The position numbers and the translations under genes are program-made. Below are positions 9,565 to 20,184 of a stretch of 64,000 nucleotides of DNA, in pieces. Under the pieces are notes generated by a model. That model was not told the origin of the DNA and did no database searches. It saw only the letters and a list, made by a program, of their open reading frames with translations. The DNA comes from Marsupella aquatica (Eukaryota; Marchantiophyta), in NCBI GenBank assembly GCA_973895155.1, contig OZ316898.1:3782001-3846000 (forward strand). Direction: 5' to 3'. Each line of letters starts with the position of its first letter. The stretch's first letter is position 1.

Positions 9565-10722
9565 GATGTTATTGCCCGGTGTGAGCAGTGTGATAGGGTA
9601 AGGACTTCTTTCACATCTCGGCAACCCACACTTCATCCACTCCCTATTCAGGGCATGTTTTATCGTTGGTCATGTGATTTGGCTAGAGAATTACCCCTCA
9701 CATCTCGGGGTAATCTCTACATCATGATCATGATAGAGCATTTCTCCAAGTGGATAGAACTTGTGGCATTGCCGGATAAGACCTCCCGTAGCACCAGCCA
9801 GGCATTCTTGCAACAAGTTCTCAGTCGCTTTGGAGCTTGTGCAGAATGTCTCACTGACCAGGGATCAGAGTTCAGAGGAGAGTTCCAGGAGCTGCTTGAT
9901 CAGGCCCTCATTGATCATCGCCAAACGTCACGAGATCACCCACAAGCAGATGGCTTGGCAGAGCGCATGGTTCAGACATGCAAGAAGGGTCTCCGGAAGA
10001 TCTGCCTCACCAAAAACAAGGAGAATTGGGACCTGGCCTTACCCTACATTGCCATGGGGTATAGGATGTCCAGACATGCATCACTGTCTAACTTTTCTCC
10101 CTACTTGTTGTTGTTTGGTCGTCACCCAGTTCCACCTTCTGCTATTGCTACTCACATGCTTCAGGTGGTGGACTTGGATTCAGCTGTGACTTGGTCTGAT
10201 GTGATCTCTGAGAGGGCTGCCCTATTCAGGAGGGTTATGCCCATGGCCATGGAGAATTTGGCCATTGCACAGCACAGGGACACACTGCGTTATGCACACA
10301 CACGAGGGGGCACTTTTCAGCCCAAGGTCAGGAAGTTTGATGTGGGAGATTTTGTGTACTTGCAGCGGCAAGCTAACGACACCCTGGACACCTCTACCAG
10401 TCGTACTATTCTCAGGGTTAAAGCTATTCGACCGTCTGGAGTGCTAGAGTTACAAGGGGCAGATGGGCGCACAATTGCTGACAATGCCAAGAATTGCGCC
10501 CCTTGTCATCTGCCTAACCTGGATCCCACCATTGTGACTTCTACCTGGATTCCACCTGTGGACTACCCTTGCAAAGTGTGTTTGCGAATTGATGATGCTG
10601 ACCAGATGCTGCTGTGTGACAATTGCAATGGAGGGTACCATCTTTTCTGCCTTCGGCCTGAACTTACCCAGGTGCCAGAAGGGTTATGGTTTTGCCCTTC
10701 CTGTGCTCCACGTGCTACCTGA
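9565..10722 (+). CDS. int: Integrase (D,D35E) with C-terminal PHD finger
   Basis: Continuation of the polyprotein after TGA 9562, in the same frame. The HHCC zinc module spans the stop: HX3H lies just before it and CEQC just after. The catalytic core has Asp 9676 (WSCDLA), Asp 9856 (LTDQGSEF) and Glu 9961 (GLAERMV). The two Asp are 60 residues apart and the second Asp to Glu is exactly 35, the D,D35E pattern. A basic SH3-like C-terminal domain follows (PKVRKFDVGDFVYLQ). A complete PHD finger ends the protein at TGA 10720. Integrase inserts the cDNA into host DNA; the ends it would process are TGTC...GACA. Confidence 0.88.
   Translation, partial: DVIARCEQCDRVRTSFTSRQPTLHPLPIQGMFYRWSCDLARELPLTSRGNLYIMIMIEHFSKWIELVALPDKTSRSTSQAFLQQVLSRFGACAECLTDQGSEFRGEFQELLDQALIDHRQTSRDHPQADGLAERMVQTCKKGLRKICLTKNKENWDLALPYIAMGYRMSRHASLSNFSPYLLLFGRHPVPPSAIATHMLQVVDLDSAVTWSDVISERAALFRRVMPMAMENLAIAQHRDTLRYAHTRGGTFQPKVRKFDVGDFVYLQRQANDTLDTSTSRTILRVKAIRPSGVLELQGADGRTIADNAKNCAPCHLPNLDPTIVTSTWIPPVDYPCKVCLRIDDADQMLLCDNCNGGYHLFCLRPELTQVPEGLWFCPSCAPRAT
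10570..10719 (+). other. PHD finger at the integrase C-terminus
   Basis: Pattern CX2CX11CX2CX4HX2CX14CX2C, beginning CKVC and ending CPSC, with the conserved Trp two residues before the seventh ligand (GLWFC). This is the C4HC3 PHD arrangement. PHD fingers typically read histone H3 tails. Here it sits where chromoviruses carry a chromodomain, so a role in directing integration to particular chromatin is a reasonable inference. Confidence 0.9.
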
Positions 10723-10754
10723 ATTTTCTTCAGCCCTCCTTTTGGCTGTGGTCT

Positions 10755-10761
10755 GGGGGGG
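10755..10761 (+). promoter_or_regulatory. Polypurine tract candidate
   Basis: A run of seven G directly abuts the first base of A1 (10762). Plus-strand synthesis in LTR elements starts at such a tract, so by this criterion the reverse-transcription repeat begins with A1, not with the TGTC end. Confidence 0.6.
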
Positions 10762-10937
10762 ATACAAAGGTTTACACCTCCACTACGTACATACCACTTC
10801 ATTTGCTTTTTCTTGGCACTTGTGAATGTGATTGGACTTTTTCTATGCATGTTGGTTGCTAGCAGCTTGCACATATGCCTTGCCGGTGACTTGTATGTTT
10901 TTGATACACTATGGCTACGATACTATATGTCACGACA
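10762..10937 (+). repeat. Split direct repeat A, first copy (A1)
   Basis: 176 bp beginning ATACAAAGG and ending CACGACA. It aligns to 11298-11473 with three mismatches. It is followed by GC and then the TGTC start of B2, giving the palindrome GACAGCTGTC at 10934-10943. Confidence 0.9.
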
Positions 10938-10939
10938 GC

Positions 10940-11297
10940 TGTCATGCCGAGGGACAGTGCCTCTTATGCACATCGGCATGTCCCTCGCATGCCCGCTAGG
11001 TATGTAGTTAGGGCTAGTGTACGACCTGAGTTAGCGACATGTTCTTATAGCAAATGCCAGGCGTTCTTGAAGCAAACGCGCTTGTTAGTGTGACGCCAGG
11101 ACTTTGTTTACTTAGGGCATGTCTTTCTTTGTGGGTTTTCAGTTCTTCTTGAATCGCTGTCGACAGAGCTCAGACAGTGCTCGTCGGTTCCGTACACGGG
11201 ATTCACACAGTGATTCGTTAGATGCTCCCGGCCGATCTTGGCATCCCGCCGGTTTTCGATTCAATTTCAGTACACTTGTTTCTATCACGCCTTTTAT
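10940..11297 (+). repeat. Split direct repeat B, right copy (B2)
   Basis: 98.3% identical to 1374-1731 without gaps. It is joined directly to A2 at 11297/11298. The internal region of the element therefore sits precisely between the homologues of these two adjacent bases. Confidence 0.9.
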
Positions 11298-11473
11298 ATA
11301 CAGAGGTTTACACCTCCACTACGTACATACCACTTCATTTGCTTTTTCTTGGCACTTGTGAATGTGATTGGACTTTTTTTATGCATGTTGGTTGCTAGCA
11401 GCTTGCACATATGCCTTGCCGGTGACTTGTATGTTTTCGATACACTATGGCTACGATACTATATGTCACGACA
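11298..11473 (+). repeat. Split direct repeat A, second copy (A2)
   Basis: 98.3% identical to 10762-10937. It ends GACA at the right boundary of the element and is followed by TGGG. Confidence 0.9.
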
Positions 11474-11477
11474 TGGG
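11474..11477. repeat. Target-site duplication TGGG, right copy
   Basis: TGGG directly follows the GACA end of A2 and matches 1370-1373. A1 and A2 stop matching exactly here, which supports this position as the element end. Confidence 0.65.
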
Positions 11478-13734
11478 GTGGATTTCATCTAGCTAGGGCC
11501 AAAGGGCAGGGCAAGCAAGGAGGGTGCATTGGGGGCCTCATTTGTCTGATCCAATTCAACAGCTGGGCAGAAATCTTGGGCTCACCTTCATTTTGTTTCA
11601 ACTCCTTTGTGGAATGATCTCTTTTACGCAACAACATCTTCTACACAACTACCTCTTAATGCAACAACTTCTTTCACATGGATGTTTTTTCCTCTACTAA
11701 CAACATCTTTTGCACAATGATATCTTTTCCACACAAATATTTTGTGGAACTGCATCTTTTTGTGCACTGACAACTTTTGCCCAATGACATCTTTTACATG
11801 AAGGATATTGAGCTAGTGAACTACAGAAAAGAAAGTTGTCCCATTTGGTATCTAACCATACCCAATAAGCAAACCCGGGTTGGGTGGGAGACCTCCAATA
11901 ATTATAAAGTTTTGTGCGCGAACCTTTATTGTCTCTACGGTACACTTCACTGAACTTTCAGCTTTGCTTGACCGTCACGACACCAGAATTGGCAAACGTG
12001 TGCGCAGGTGGGCCAGGCGCTCCTAGCACGCTCCCAGAGTCCCACTACAGAGAATGCTACCCTAGTATCCTTTTGCCAGTGGGCTTGATCAAGCGCGTCG
12101 CATATTTGAGCCCCATATCACTGCAGCCCGAAGCTTCACTTCCATGACGGCTCTTTGGCCACTTTCCGCTTATATGCTTGAATCTTCCATATCCAGCCAG
12201 GCGATGGCACCAAAGGCGCCGCCTATTCAATATTGTTGAACACAATGTCCAGCATCCAGCTGGTTGTGAAGCGAGAAAGCCCTCCTCTCACAGGTTTGAC
12301 AATGTCCTCTTTTTTACGCACATGGCAGTGCACGATTCTCCCAAGTGAGTGCCACATTCGTTAGCTATGTCTCTCCGACAGTGGTGAATTGAGTCTATGA
12401 CTATACCTGGTCCATGTCTCGTGGAAACCGAGCTGTCCCTGCTCAGATCACCGCTACTTGTCCTTCTAGCTACCTGACATTTTAGGAGATTGTCGATCCT
12501 TTTGATTAGTTTGAGGTACGTACCAATTTCTGTTCAGACCGTTAAAAATTGAATAGTGGCCTCTGACTCTTCCTTGCAACTAAATTGTGCAGTCCTTGTT
12601 CTTGCAAGCGAGACAAAATTTCGAGATCCGAATCCCAAAAATTCAACTCGGGAAGAGTCCCAGTCATCAGATGAGGGTGCATGAGGTGCAATAATTAGTC
12701 CCTTCCAATATCTTTTGGGACAATGGGAGACGTTGAGAGCAATTTCTTGCCGTTTTGGACTGATTGCACAATCCCGACTTAGACCCACACACATTTGAAA
12801 GCATGCACTTTCTCTTAAGACAGTTGATGGCAAATGTTTCCTGTAGAGTGAGTACTACTAATTGGATGCACAATGCTATCTGGGATTTAGCCGAGCTGAA
12901 TGGTTAAAAATATTCAAGCATATAAGCCGAAGGTGGTGATGCTCTTTGGCCTTACCTCATTTACGGTTCAGGGGAAATTCGAGCTATCGACTACCGGTAG
13001 TCGTATTGTCGGGCACCCGCACAGCTCAACTTAGCATTCCGCAGCTCGTCTGCATTGTGTGCGCTTTGCACGAATCGTCTCACCAGATTGAATGGGCGTC
13101 GGACCAGAACACTCCCTACTACCCTTTAACCCGAATACATCCAGGGTTTAGGGCTACAAAAACCTTCTCGAGTGAAGGTCCTTGCGACGTGTACACTGCC
13201 TGAGGATCGAGCTGCCCTGTCTTTAGTACAGTTCCTTAAAGTCGATGCTTGAGCTTTGTGACATTGGCGTCGAGGTCGATGAATCGTTCGCATCAGTTGT
13301 TCCTGATGGTAAGTGATGGTAATTTTAAGGCTTGTGGATGCCATGGTCATCGATCAGAGCTTTGAAAACAACCTTTTCAAAAGCAAATGCTCAATAAGAT
13401 TGAGGGAAACTGAGCGTCAGGCTCGTGGATTGGACCGACTAGACATTATCTCACCCACTGCACTTTACACTTTTCTTCGTCCTGAACAACCAGAAAATGG
13501 ACACCACTCATAAAACGAGAAACTCAAGCTCCCATAATTATATCACAACATTGGAAAAGATGTACCTGCTTTCCTGAATGCTCACAATCTGTATTTAACA
13601 CTCTGGAGGATGATTTTCTTACTAAGGTAGCACCTTGATCAACAAATGCCCTTCATCTCGGCATCAACTTCAATAATGCCGGTTTCCAAATGGTTTTAAA
13701 CCACAACTGCCCTTCAAAAGCTACGGGTTACCCA

Positions 13735-13845
13735 TAGTTACCATTAAAAGTAGATTTTTCCTGAAATTGTGGAGCAAACTGACATGCTAGAGGAGACCAG
13801 TGATTGAAATGTGGAAAAAGGGGGAGATCTTGGACACTTCCCCAG
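13735..13845 (-). repeat. Dispersed repeat, inverted relative of 29165-29275
   Basis: Read on the minus strand this segment shares GGGGAAGTGTCCAAGA, a CCCTTTTTC-like run, TCTCCTCTAG and CTCCACAATTTCAGGAAAAA, in the same order and similar spacing, with 29165-29275 on the plus strand. Probably two fragments of one transposon family. Confidence 0.65.
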
Positions 13846-15574
13846 GTTTTATAGGGCAAGTTGTGGAGGCTGAAAAATAGGCGTTGGAGAGAAAGGTCTC
13901 CGAAAATTTACAAATCTGTGTAGTCTGGAAATCAACCTCTGGTACCTGTCTGATCTTCAGGCAACACATGACCAATTCGAGGGTAGGAGGGTTGCCCACT
14001 CCTCTCGTTGGCACGTGCCTCCAGTTTGTCAGTGCTTGATTTCTGCACCAATCTTCTTCAGTTCCAAGGTGAATCCAGCAGCCAAAACTGTTCTCCCGAG
14101 TTTGCATCGATGCAAATAATGTACAGTACTGGCTTTCCACCTCGCTATCTATTCACCGGATTACTCTCATGTTATGTAAGGCTAGCTGTCACTGGGCATT
14201 GTCCCGTAGTCAAACAAAGCCGAATGAGGAGTATGGTCAGGCACTGACTACACAGTATATTGATTTTTGTTCCTGAGAACATCGAAGTTCAAGCCACATG
14301 CTCCAGTTGAACCAAAGCTTCCTGCTGCTCGTTCTATCCTTGGTTGATTTCGTTCTCGTGCTGCAATCGATCCAAACTTACAGCTTATTTACGTGCTACA
14401 CGTTTTGGTAGCTAAACGTGGCTGGGTCTTGGAAGGAAAGCTGTTCCTGACATCCTTCATTCAATCGTTCATGCATTTTTTTCAGTTCATTACAAGACAT
14501 CTGTTTGGCGATTGAAGTCAACGAAATCGTATCGAAGCGTATCAGCAGCAGCCATCATGCTCGCGACTTGCTTGAATCCTCGACATATAAAGGTGTCACT
14601 TGCTTGGGGGAATCTTACCCGGTAGAAAAAGAGTCCGTATTGAACATCACGTTTCACCAAGAACGCAAGAAAATGCACCCGAAGGATGGTTGGAAATAGT
14701 ACGCTCCTTTTGACATTCCACCAAATCTATCTCCCCACACTTGCTTTTGGCGGATAAGAGCCGGGATTCACCATAACATTTTACAAACACTCGATCGTTT
14801 CCGAATTTTCGGTTGTAAATAGAATCTATCTTCTAGTTTTCCTCCAAATCAATCTTACTTGCTTGGCCGATCGAATCTTGCCACTAGAGAAAGAGATTGG
14901 ATTGACCTTGTTTGGCCGAACCTTTCCCTCTAGAAAAAGAACTCGGCTTGACCATCACGATTGACAAAGAACAGAGGACGGATCGATATCCCAAACTCAG
15001 ATAGACGGTGACATTTAGTAACGTAATGTCCTCTAGTTAGGGCATAATTGTGCTTTGTTGAGTGTATCGGACAATGTGCAGTGACATCCTTGTATGCCAT
15101 GAGTGTATCTGATAATGGAAACCATACTTGCATAAATGCAATTCTCAAGAAAAGTTTTGGGTGCCGGATTATTCATATGTTATTGGAATTGAAGAAGATT
15201 GGAACAGAATTCCGAGCACCGAGGTAATCCTAGCACTGACTTACGTACTGTATTGGAATTGAAGAAGATTGGGAACAGAAGACCTGCACCTTAGTGGGGA
15301 ATCGTCGTTGGTCATCTTTGCGAGCTTTATTTTAAAAACTTTCCGAAGTGCACAGATTTGTTATTATGATGAGACCTTTTGTTTCCGTGTCTATCCGTCA
15401 AGTCACCTTTTGAATTGACCTTTTGAATGGTTTGCCATGCTTCGTTATTTTATTGAGAGCTCTAGTTTCTCTCTATTAAGTACGAAGTATTGTGTAGTAG
15501 TTGAGTTACCTTATCTCTCGGGAGTCGATCGGACCCAATCCACTGTAGTCAAGACTCTGTTTGGGCTTGTATAT

Positions 15575-15660
15575 CAGATTGCCAAAGGCAGGAGACCCAA
15601 TAACGGGAAGAAACAAGGGGACAACCACGGAGGACCAAAGAACCAAGAGCCAATTTGACC
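15575..15660. repeat. Member of a dispersed repeat family with AC/GG-rich blocks
   Basis: Shares a recurring arrangement with 18615-18760, 27899-28090, 28175-28330 and 59990-60200. The arrangement is an ATTGCCAAA-like opening, then a GGAGAC box, an AAGG/CCCAA block, and a GGACCACCAAGGGGCC-like block. The copies are badly diverged. Likely fragments of one retroelement, possibly LINE-like. Confidence 0.4.
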
Positions 15661-15711
15661 TTGTGGCCCGGGCATGATTGCAAGGCTAATATTATGTATT
15701 GCGATTCCTTC

Positions 15712-15743
15712 CAGCCTTCAGCCTTCAGCCTTCAGCCTTCAGC
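15712..15743. repeat. Heptamer tandem repeat (CAGCCTT)n
   Basis: About four and a half copies of CAGCCTT. No gene context. Confidence 0.85.
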
Positions 15744-16239
15744 CATCTTCGTTCGTCGATCTGCCTTAATACCGACGGGATGTATTCCTCCAAAGGTCTG
15801 TTGGGGGCGTTGTGTTCCGACCCCCATTCAATTTGGTGAGGCGAGTCGTGCCAGGAGTTGGGAATGTCGACGAGCTAGGCAATGCGCAGTTGAGCTCCCT
15901 GCGCGCCCAACAATATGGCTCGTCGACATCTTCCGCCTGACTTGAGGTGAGGCCAAAGAGCATTGATCAGCACTGTCTTTCCGCTCAAATGGTTGGATTA
16001 TTTTCAATTCAGTCTATAGCCCAGGATGGACTTGCTTAACTTCTGGATCTTTGTTCTCATGGTGAGTCTTTTGCAAGATCTGATGTGCTGTTGCTGTGTA
16101 AACGTTGTCATCGTTTCCCTCTGCCAGGTCCAAACTGTGGCTATCTTAAAATCCAAAAGCTGCTTTAGTGTGAACTCACAGAAATTGGTGCCGTACCTAT
16201 CATAAACTTAATGACCGAAAGAATGAATCGTCTCTCAAA

Positions 16240-17010
16240 ATACCAGGCTGCTAGTAGGACAAGTAGTAGCGGTGATCACCGGAGACGCAATGGTATCGGA
16301 GCAGGGAGAGCTCGGCTGTTCACCAGGCGTGGAGCCCGTGTAGTCATAGCTGACATTCAAGACTCTCTAGGAGAGAAGGTAGCTAACGAATGCGGCCCCC
16401 AGGCACAGTGTGTGCATTGCGATGTGCGAAAAGAAGAGGACATTGGGAAAACCTGGAAGACGGCCTTAATTCTCGCTAGACAACAAGTTCGACATAGGTG
16501 TTCAACAATGCTGGAACAGGGGGCACATTTTCTACCATCGGTGAGCTGAACATGGAGAAATTCGATACCGTCATGGAACTGAATCTTCGTGCTGCGGTAA
16601 TAGGAGTCAAACTTGCTGTCCGCTTGATGAAGCCCGCTGGCAAGGGTAGCACTCTGTGTACCTGAAGCATTTTGAGCGTGCTAGGAGGAGTTGGCCCATC
16701 TCCTTCCAAGAATTTCGGAATTTGCAGTCGTGGGTCCGGTCAAGCAAGCTGGTGCAGAGCTGAAAGACCACGGAATTAGAGTCAATGCCTGCTGCGGTTC
16801 TAACTCCAAGCATGTGGAAAACAATCCAAGCCACTAGGAAGGAGCTTGGCCTAGAAATCCTGGACAAGATGAAGGAGGCATTCTCGAAACGGGTGCTATG
16901 ATTCTCAACAACCACACCTTAGGCGTAGGGGACATTGCCAACGCTGCTTTCTATCTGGTTTCAGACATGGGAGCGGACACAACTTGTTAGTGGATGTGCG
17001 CTTCAAAATT
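16240..17010 (+). pseudogene. Short-chain dehydrogenase/reductase pseudogene
   Basis: Clearly derived from a classical NAD(P)-dependent SDR of the ABA2 / secoisolariciresinol-dehydrogenase-like plant group. The start corresponds to VAVITGD, then after a frame change GIGAGRARLF, the Rossmann glycine motif. ARVVIADIQDSLGEKVANE is the beta2 and cofactor-specificity region, CVHCDVRKEED the beta3 region, and NNAGTGGTFSTIGEL the NNAG motif. Next come MELNLRAAVIGVKLA and AGAELKDHGIRVNA. It is dead: several frame changes, a TGA near 16660, a TAG near 16836, and loss of the region that should hold the catalytic YxxxK. No introns are evident, so it may be a retrocopy or derive from a single-exon gene. 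Confidence 0.85.
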
Positions 17011-18419
17011 TCAGGATGTCCTGGAGGCCAGCCACACATCAAGGATCTATCAATTGCTCACCAGAGCTCTTGAAGATTGCGCTACAAAAGTACTCTTGGT
17101 GGACAGGCTGCAGATCTTGAAGCTCACTTCTTGTTACAGCTCCAGGCACACGAGTAGGAAATCAATTTGTGTCCCCGCTTTTTCAATCAGGGCTTCTCCA
17201 TACTCTCTCCTACTCACAACTTAGGACAAACAAAAGTTTCAATCTCTGACAGATTTCTTGCTTTCTTGCATAGTTTAAGTCCCTTAGCTGATATAGACAG
17301 AGAGTTGCAATTCACCGAGAGGCACTTGCTCTCAGTACCAAATTACATGAGGGACATCTTATGAAATGACTTCATTCTTTCAGTAAGATGCAATCCTCCG
17401 AGTATTCTTTTGTTATTCAAGTGAATGTCAATATTGACAATTAGTCATTCATTCCTCAATGCTACCCCTCAATGGATGCTTTAGGGTCAAGTAGCATTTG
17501 AAAGAAAACTTGAGATGCTTGGACCAATTGTACTTTAGGGATTCATTTATACTTAGTGCTGGGTGACACCTTGCAATAACACAACTCACTCCCTATTTGC
17601 ACTAAATTTTTGCAAATGTTTTCAGCTCTGTATGGCTGACAATGGCACATTGAAAAACTATTGCAAATACAAATATGGAGAGAACAATTTTTTTCTGTTC
17701 ACCTTACTTTTTCATGTAAAAGACCTATCCTTAAACTCATAACTTTGTATGCACCAGTGCTTGTTTTGAAAAGCTTGAAAAACTTTTCACTTGGTCGCCA
17801 GTTGCCAAACAAGTTTCCATGCAGATCTTTTGTTTTTGTGCTGCTTTTGTCATGTCGTGCCACTTTTTGTCAAGAAAGAGTCACCAGTCGTGCCTGGTTT
17901 GGTAGGTTTACCAAGAGGTTCAATTGTTGTCCAAAGATACATTAAAGGGACACCAAAGAAGCACAAATACATGGATAGGTTTTAATTTTTGAAACATTTT
18001 TGTCCAATTACATCACCGTGCAAGGATAATTAGCACAAGTACCCAAAAAGAATACGAGATTGATGCAGAGTACAAGAACAACATATTTAATCCATGCTTC
18101 GAATCTATAATTTCAGCCGCACAGTTGCTTGGTGCAGTGTCCCCACACACTATGGTATTCTGGATTTTGACATTCTGTAGCAGGTACACAAGTGGAAAAC
18201 CCATACATCATTCAAATTCAATGTTGAGCCTTTGGCTTGGAAAGTAAGCCAACCTTAGGATGCAACATTAGGTTGTGTTTTCCTCTCGGGCTGGAGTTTG
18301 TTTTCTTGATGATGTGGTTGTTGCAGATCAGGAGGGAGCCACTTTGTGATTGCCACACATGTACCTGGCCATGCAGCAGCCAAGGCTGCCTGGCTCAAGG
18401 AGGAGGCCTATGTTGTTCG

Positions 18420-18488
18420 TTTTTGCTCTAGAGGTCTTTGGTGCACTGCACCATACCTTTGACCAGTGCATGACCTCTAGAGCAAAAA
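18420..18488. repeat. Inverted repeat, 17-bp perfect arms, 35-nt spacer
   Basis: Arm TTTTTGCTCTAGAGGTC at 18420-18436 and its exact reverse complement at 18472-18488. The spacer holds a GTGCACTGCAC partial palindrome. It could be a hairpin RNA, a transposon end pair or chance; nothing nearby decides. Confidence 0.8.
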
Positions 18489-18614
18489 CCTTCTCAAAAG
18501 CGAAGCGCCCTTTCGAAAGCAATTAGTGGTCAGTGTGAATTTTGGGTGTAAACGTTCTCTCAACTAGTGTTACCTCATCAAGTTTGCCACTAACTTACTA
18601 AAACGGACAAACTA

Positions 18615-18760
18615 TATTATATTTCAAACTGCCAAAAACAGGGGACGCCCAACTGGAGACATGATCCCTCAGGTAAAAGACCCAATCAAGGGGGGGGGGG
18701 GGACCACCAAGGGGCCAAGAAAAACAAGAAAACTAAATAAAATACAAAAACTACAAAAAA
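18615..18760. repeat. Dispersed repeat family copy with G13 run
   Basis: Shares GGAGACATGATCCC and the following AAGG and CCCAA blocks with 59990-60060. It also shares the ACTGCCAAAAA opening with 28185. Includes a homopolymer of 13 G at 18690-18702, a likely assembly-sensitive spot. Confidence 0.5.
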
Positions 18761-19009
18761 AACTGGGGGTGCCATGAGAGTCAAACTTTCCTCAAGTCAG
18801 CTGCATTTAAAGATGAGACCAACCGAAGCTTGCTTAAGTTTTGGCTCTTTAGGTGTGATGTCAGCATGACATTCTTCAACCCTCTCTCATTCTTAATTTC
18901 TGATTTGGCTCAGCTCTAGAAGTATGTAATAAGGGGGTTGTGAAAGGAGATGTAATACAAATTCTTCCGACTATGAGCCATAAGAAGTAAGCTCAAACCG
19001 TCCAATTAG

Positions 19010-19520
19010 CTTGTGGGTCCAGGTCACCATATTAATTAGTAAAAATATTCCTGACAAAGTAAGTGGAACTTGACTCATTATTACAAAACCAACTAAGAGA
19101 TAGGGAGAGCTCAGTCTATGGAGACTCAATATGACCCACTAGGTATTGTATAATGCCAGCAAACAGGATTTTTGTTAGGGAGGAGAGTTTTGTTAGCAAG
19201 ACACTAGTTATTCTAAATCTCTTTTGCTTTCCCTGCCTTTTCTATCTTTTTGTGTTTTTCAAAGACTCCATATGGAAGAGGAGTCCCCAAAATGGATGTT
19301 ACCAACCAGGTTGTTGGTAGCTAGGCAGTTGGATAAAGAAAAATATGGGTCATGCAAGGAAAGTTTTTGCTCGTGCAAGGATTTTTTTTACTGTTCCTCG
19401 CACCCTACAATGACCCCCCACTACCCACAGGCTTAGAATTCAGTAGAACTTTCTTGTATGTTCCATTGGACGCAATCTCCACTGCGGTGAGCCACATGTC
19501 TCTTGTGTGTTGCACATGTG
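19010..19520 (+). repeat. Copia-like LTR fragment
   Basis: Homologous over several blocks to 60650-60870. The blocks are a GAGAGCT...TGGAGACT box, then a CTTGTATGTTCC...GGAC box, then GTGAGCCACATGTCTCTTGTGT. This ending resembles the R-U5 signature of many plant Ty1/copia LTRs (TTGTGT...CCGTGGACGT...CCACGT...TTGTGT). Strongly diverged. Confidence 0.5.
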
Positions 19521-20184
19521 CATGCTGTCTTTGAGTTGAGGTGGTTTGCTCAAGGTACCCATGCCTTCCATCTACTACTCCTACTTTTCCTTGCAATTGA
19601 GTGACCATCTTTCACATACACAACATTCACACACTTACAGTAAATACAACACTTTTGTTGTGATATCCCTTATTGCAATGCATGGGAAGGAGTTTGTAGC
19701 GCATCAATAGGGGTTTGGCTCTTCCCATCAAATTGTAGATTGTGTGTGCATGTCTCACCGTAGTTCGAGCAGGTGTGGTGCGTTGTAATGTAAAGGTTGG
19801 GACACCGATGTCCTCACGAAGGATGGAGATCTTCACTGGTGTGTGAGAGTTGACTTCACACCATTCTGTCCAGGTCCATGACCCAGAAGCTGGCCTTCGG
19901 AGATTGGTGGGAGAGAGTTTCGTTGGACTCCGAATTGCTGTTTTAAACGGTGCTGTCACGAAATTGCTTTCGAGAGACAGCTGAAGGGTTTTGCAGTTTC
20001 AGGGGTGGGTTTTGGTTGTTTGGATTCTCTTTTTATGAACTGAGAATCGACTAGTCCGGGGAAGAAAGGGGCAGGACTTCTTTCGAGAATCCTCCCATGC
20101 TCTTTTCTTCCTTGGGAACCAAGCGTGTGAGGGAGAGTTTAGCTTTCTCTCAGGGCGGCAGAGAGTGTGTAGGAGGGAGGAAGG

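Larger units (their letters stand above)
1374..11473 (+). mobile_element. Ty3/gypsy-type retrotransposon with split direct repeats and a captured C5-methyltransferase
   Basis: A 10.1-kb element. In order it has repeat B1 (1374-1731), a 1.9-kb leader, gag, protease, methyltransferase, RT, RNase H, integrase and PHD finger, a G-rich polypurine tract, then A1 (10762-10937), dinucleotide GC, B2 (10940-11297) and A2 (11298-11473). Outer ends read TGTC...GACA and are flanked by TGGG on both sides. B1/B2 differ at 6 of 358 positions and A1/A2 at 3 of 176, so insertion is fairly recent. From about 3778 to 10719 everything lies in one frame with six stops; the gag start is in another frame. The domain order places it in Metaviridae (Ty3/gypsy). 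The split repeats resemble PAT/DIRS-type elements, but no tyrosine recombinase was seen; the integrase is DDE. This copy is probably dead in coding terms. Confidence 0.9.
11478..16239. other. No intact gene seen; degenerate repeats
   Basis: Short frames here match nothing recognised. 11605-11800 is built of diverged ACAACATCTTTT-like repeats, similar in style to those at the right edge of the window. Diverged units reading like CTTGCTTGG...TAGAAAAAGAG occur near 14597, 14858 and 14905. A segment of about 22 bp (TATTGGAATTGAAGAAGATT core) is duplicated at 15181 and 15251. Part of 13735-13845 is an inverted relative of 29165-29275. Confidence 0.5.
17011..20184. other. No gene seen; repeat fragments
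   Basis: No recognisable coding sequence. The stretch contains a perfect 17-bp inverted repeat (18420-18488), a dispersed repeat with a 13-G run (18690-18702), and a copia-like LTR fragment (19010-19520). The last 200 bases are upstream sequence of the glycine-rich protein gene. Confidence 0.5.

Noticed and set aside
1374-11473. Ordinary LTR element with a 536-bp LTR
   Set aside because: No A copy precedes B1, and A2 follows B2 exactly. A simple LTR pair cannot give this order without extra deletion and duplication events at precisely matching bases.
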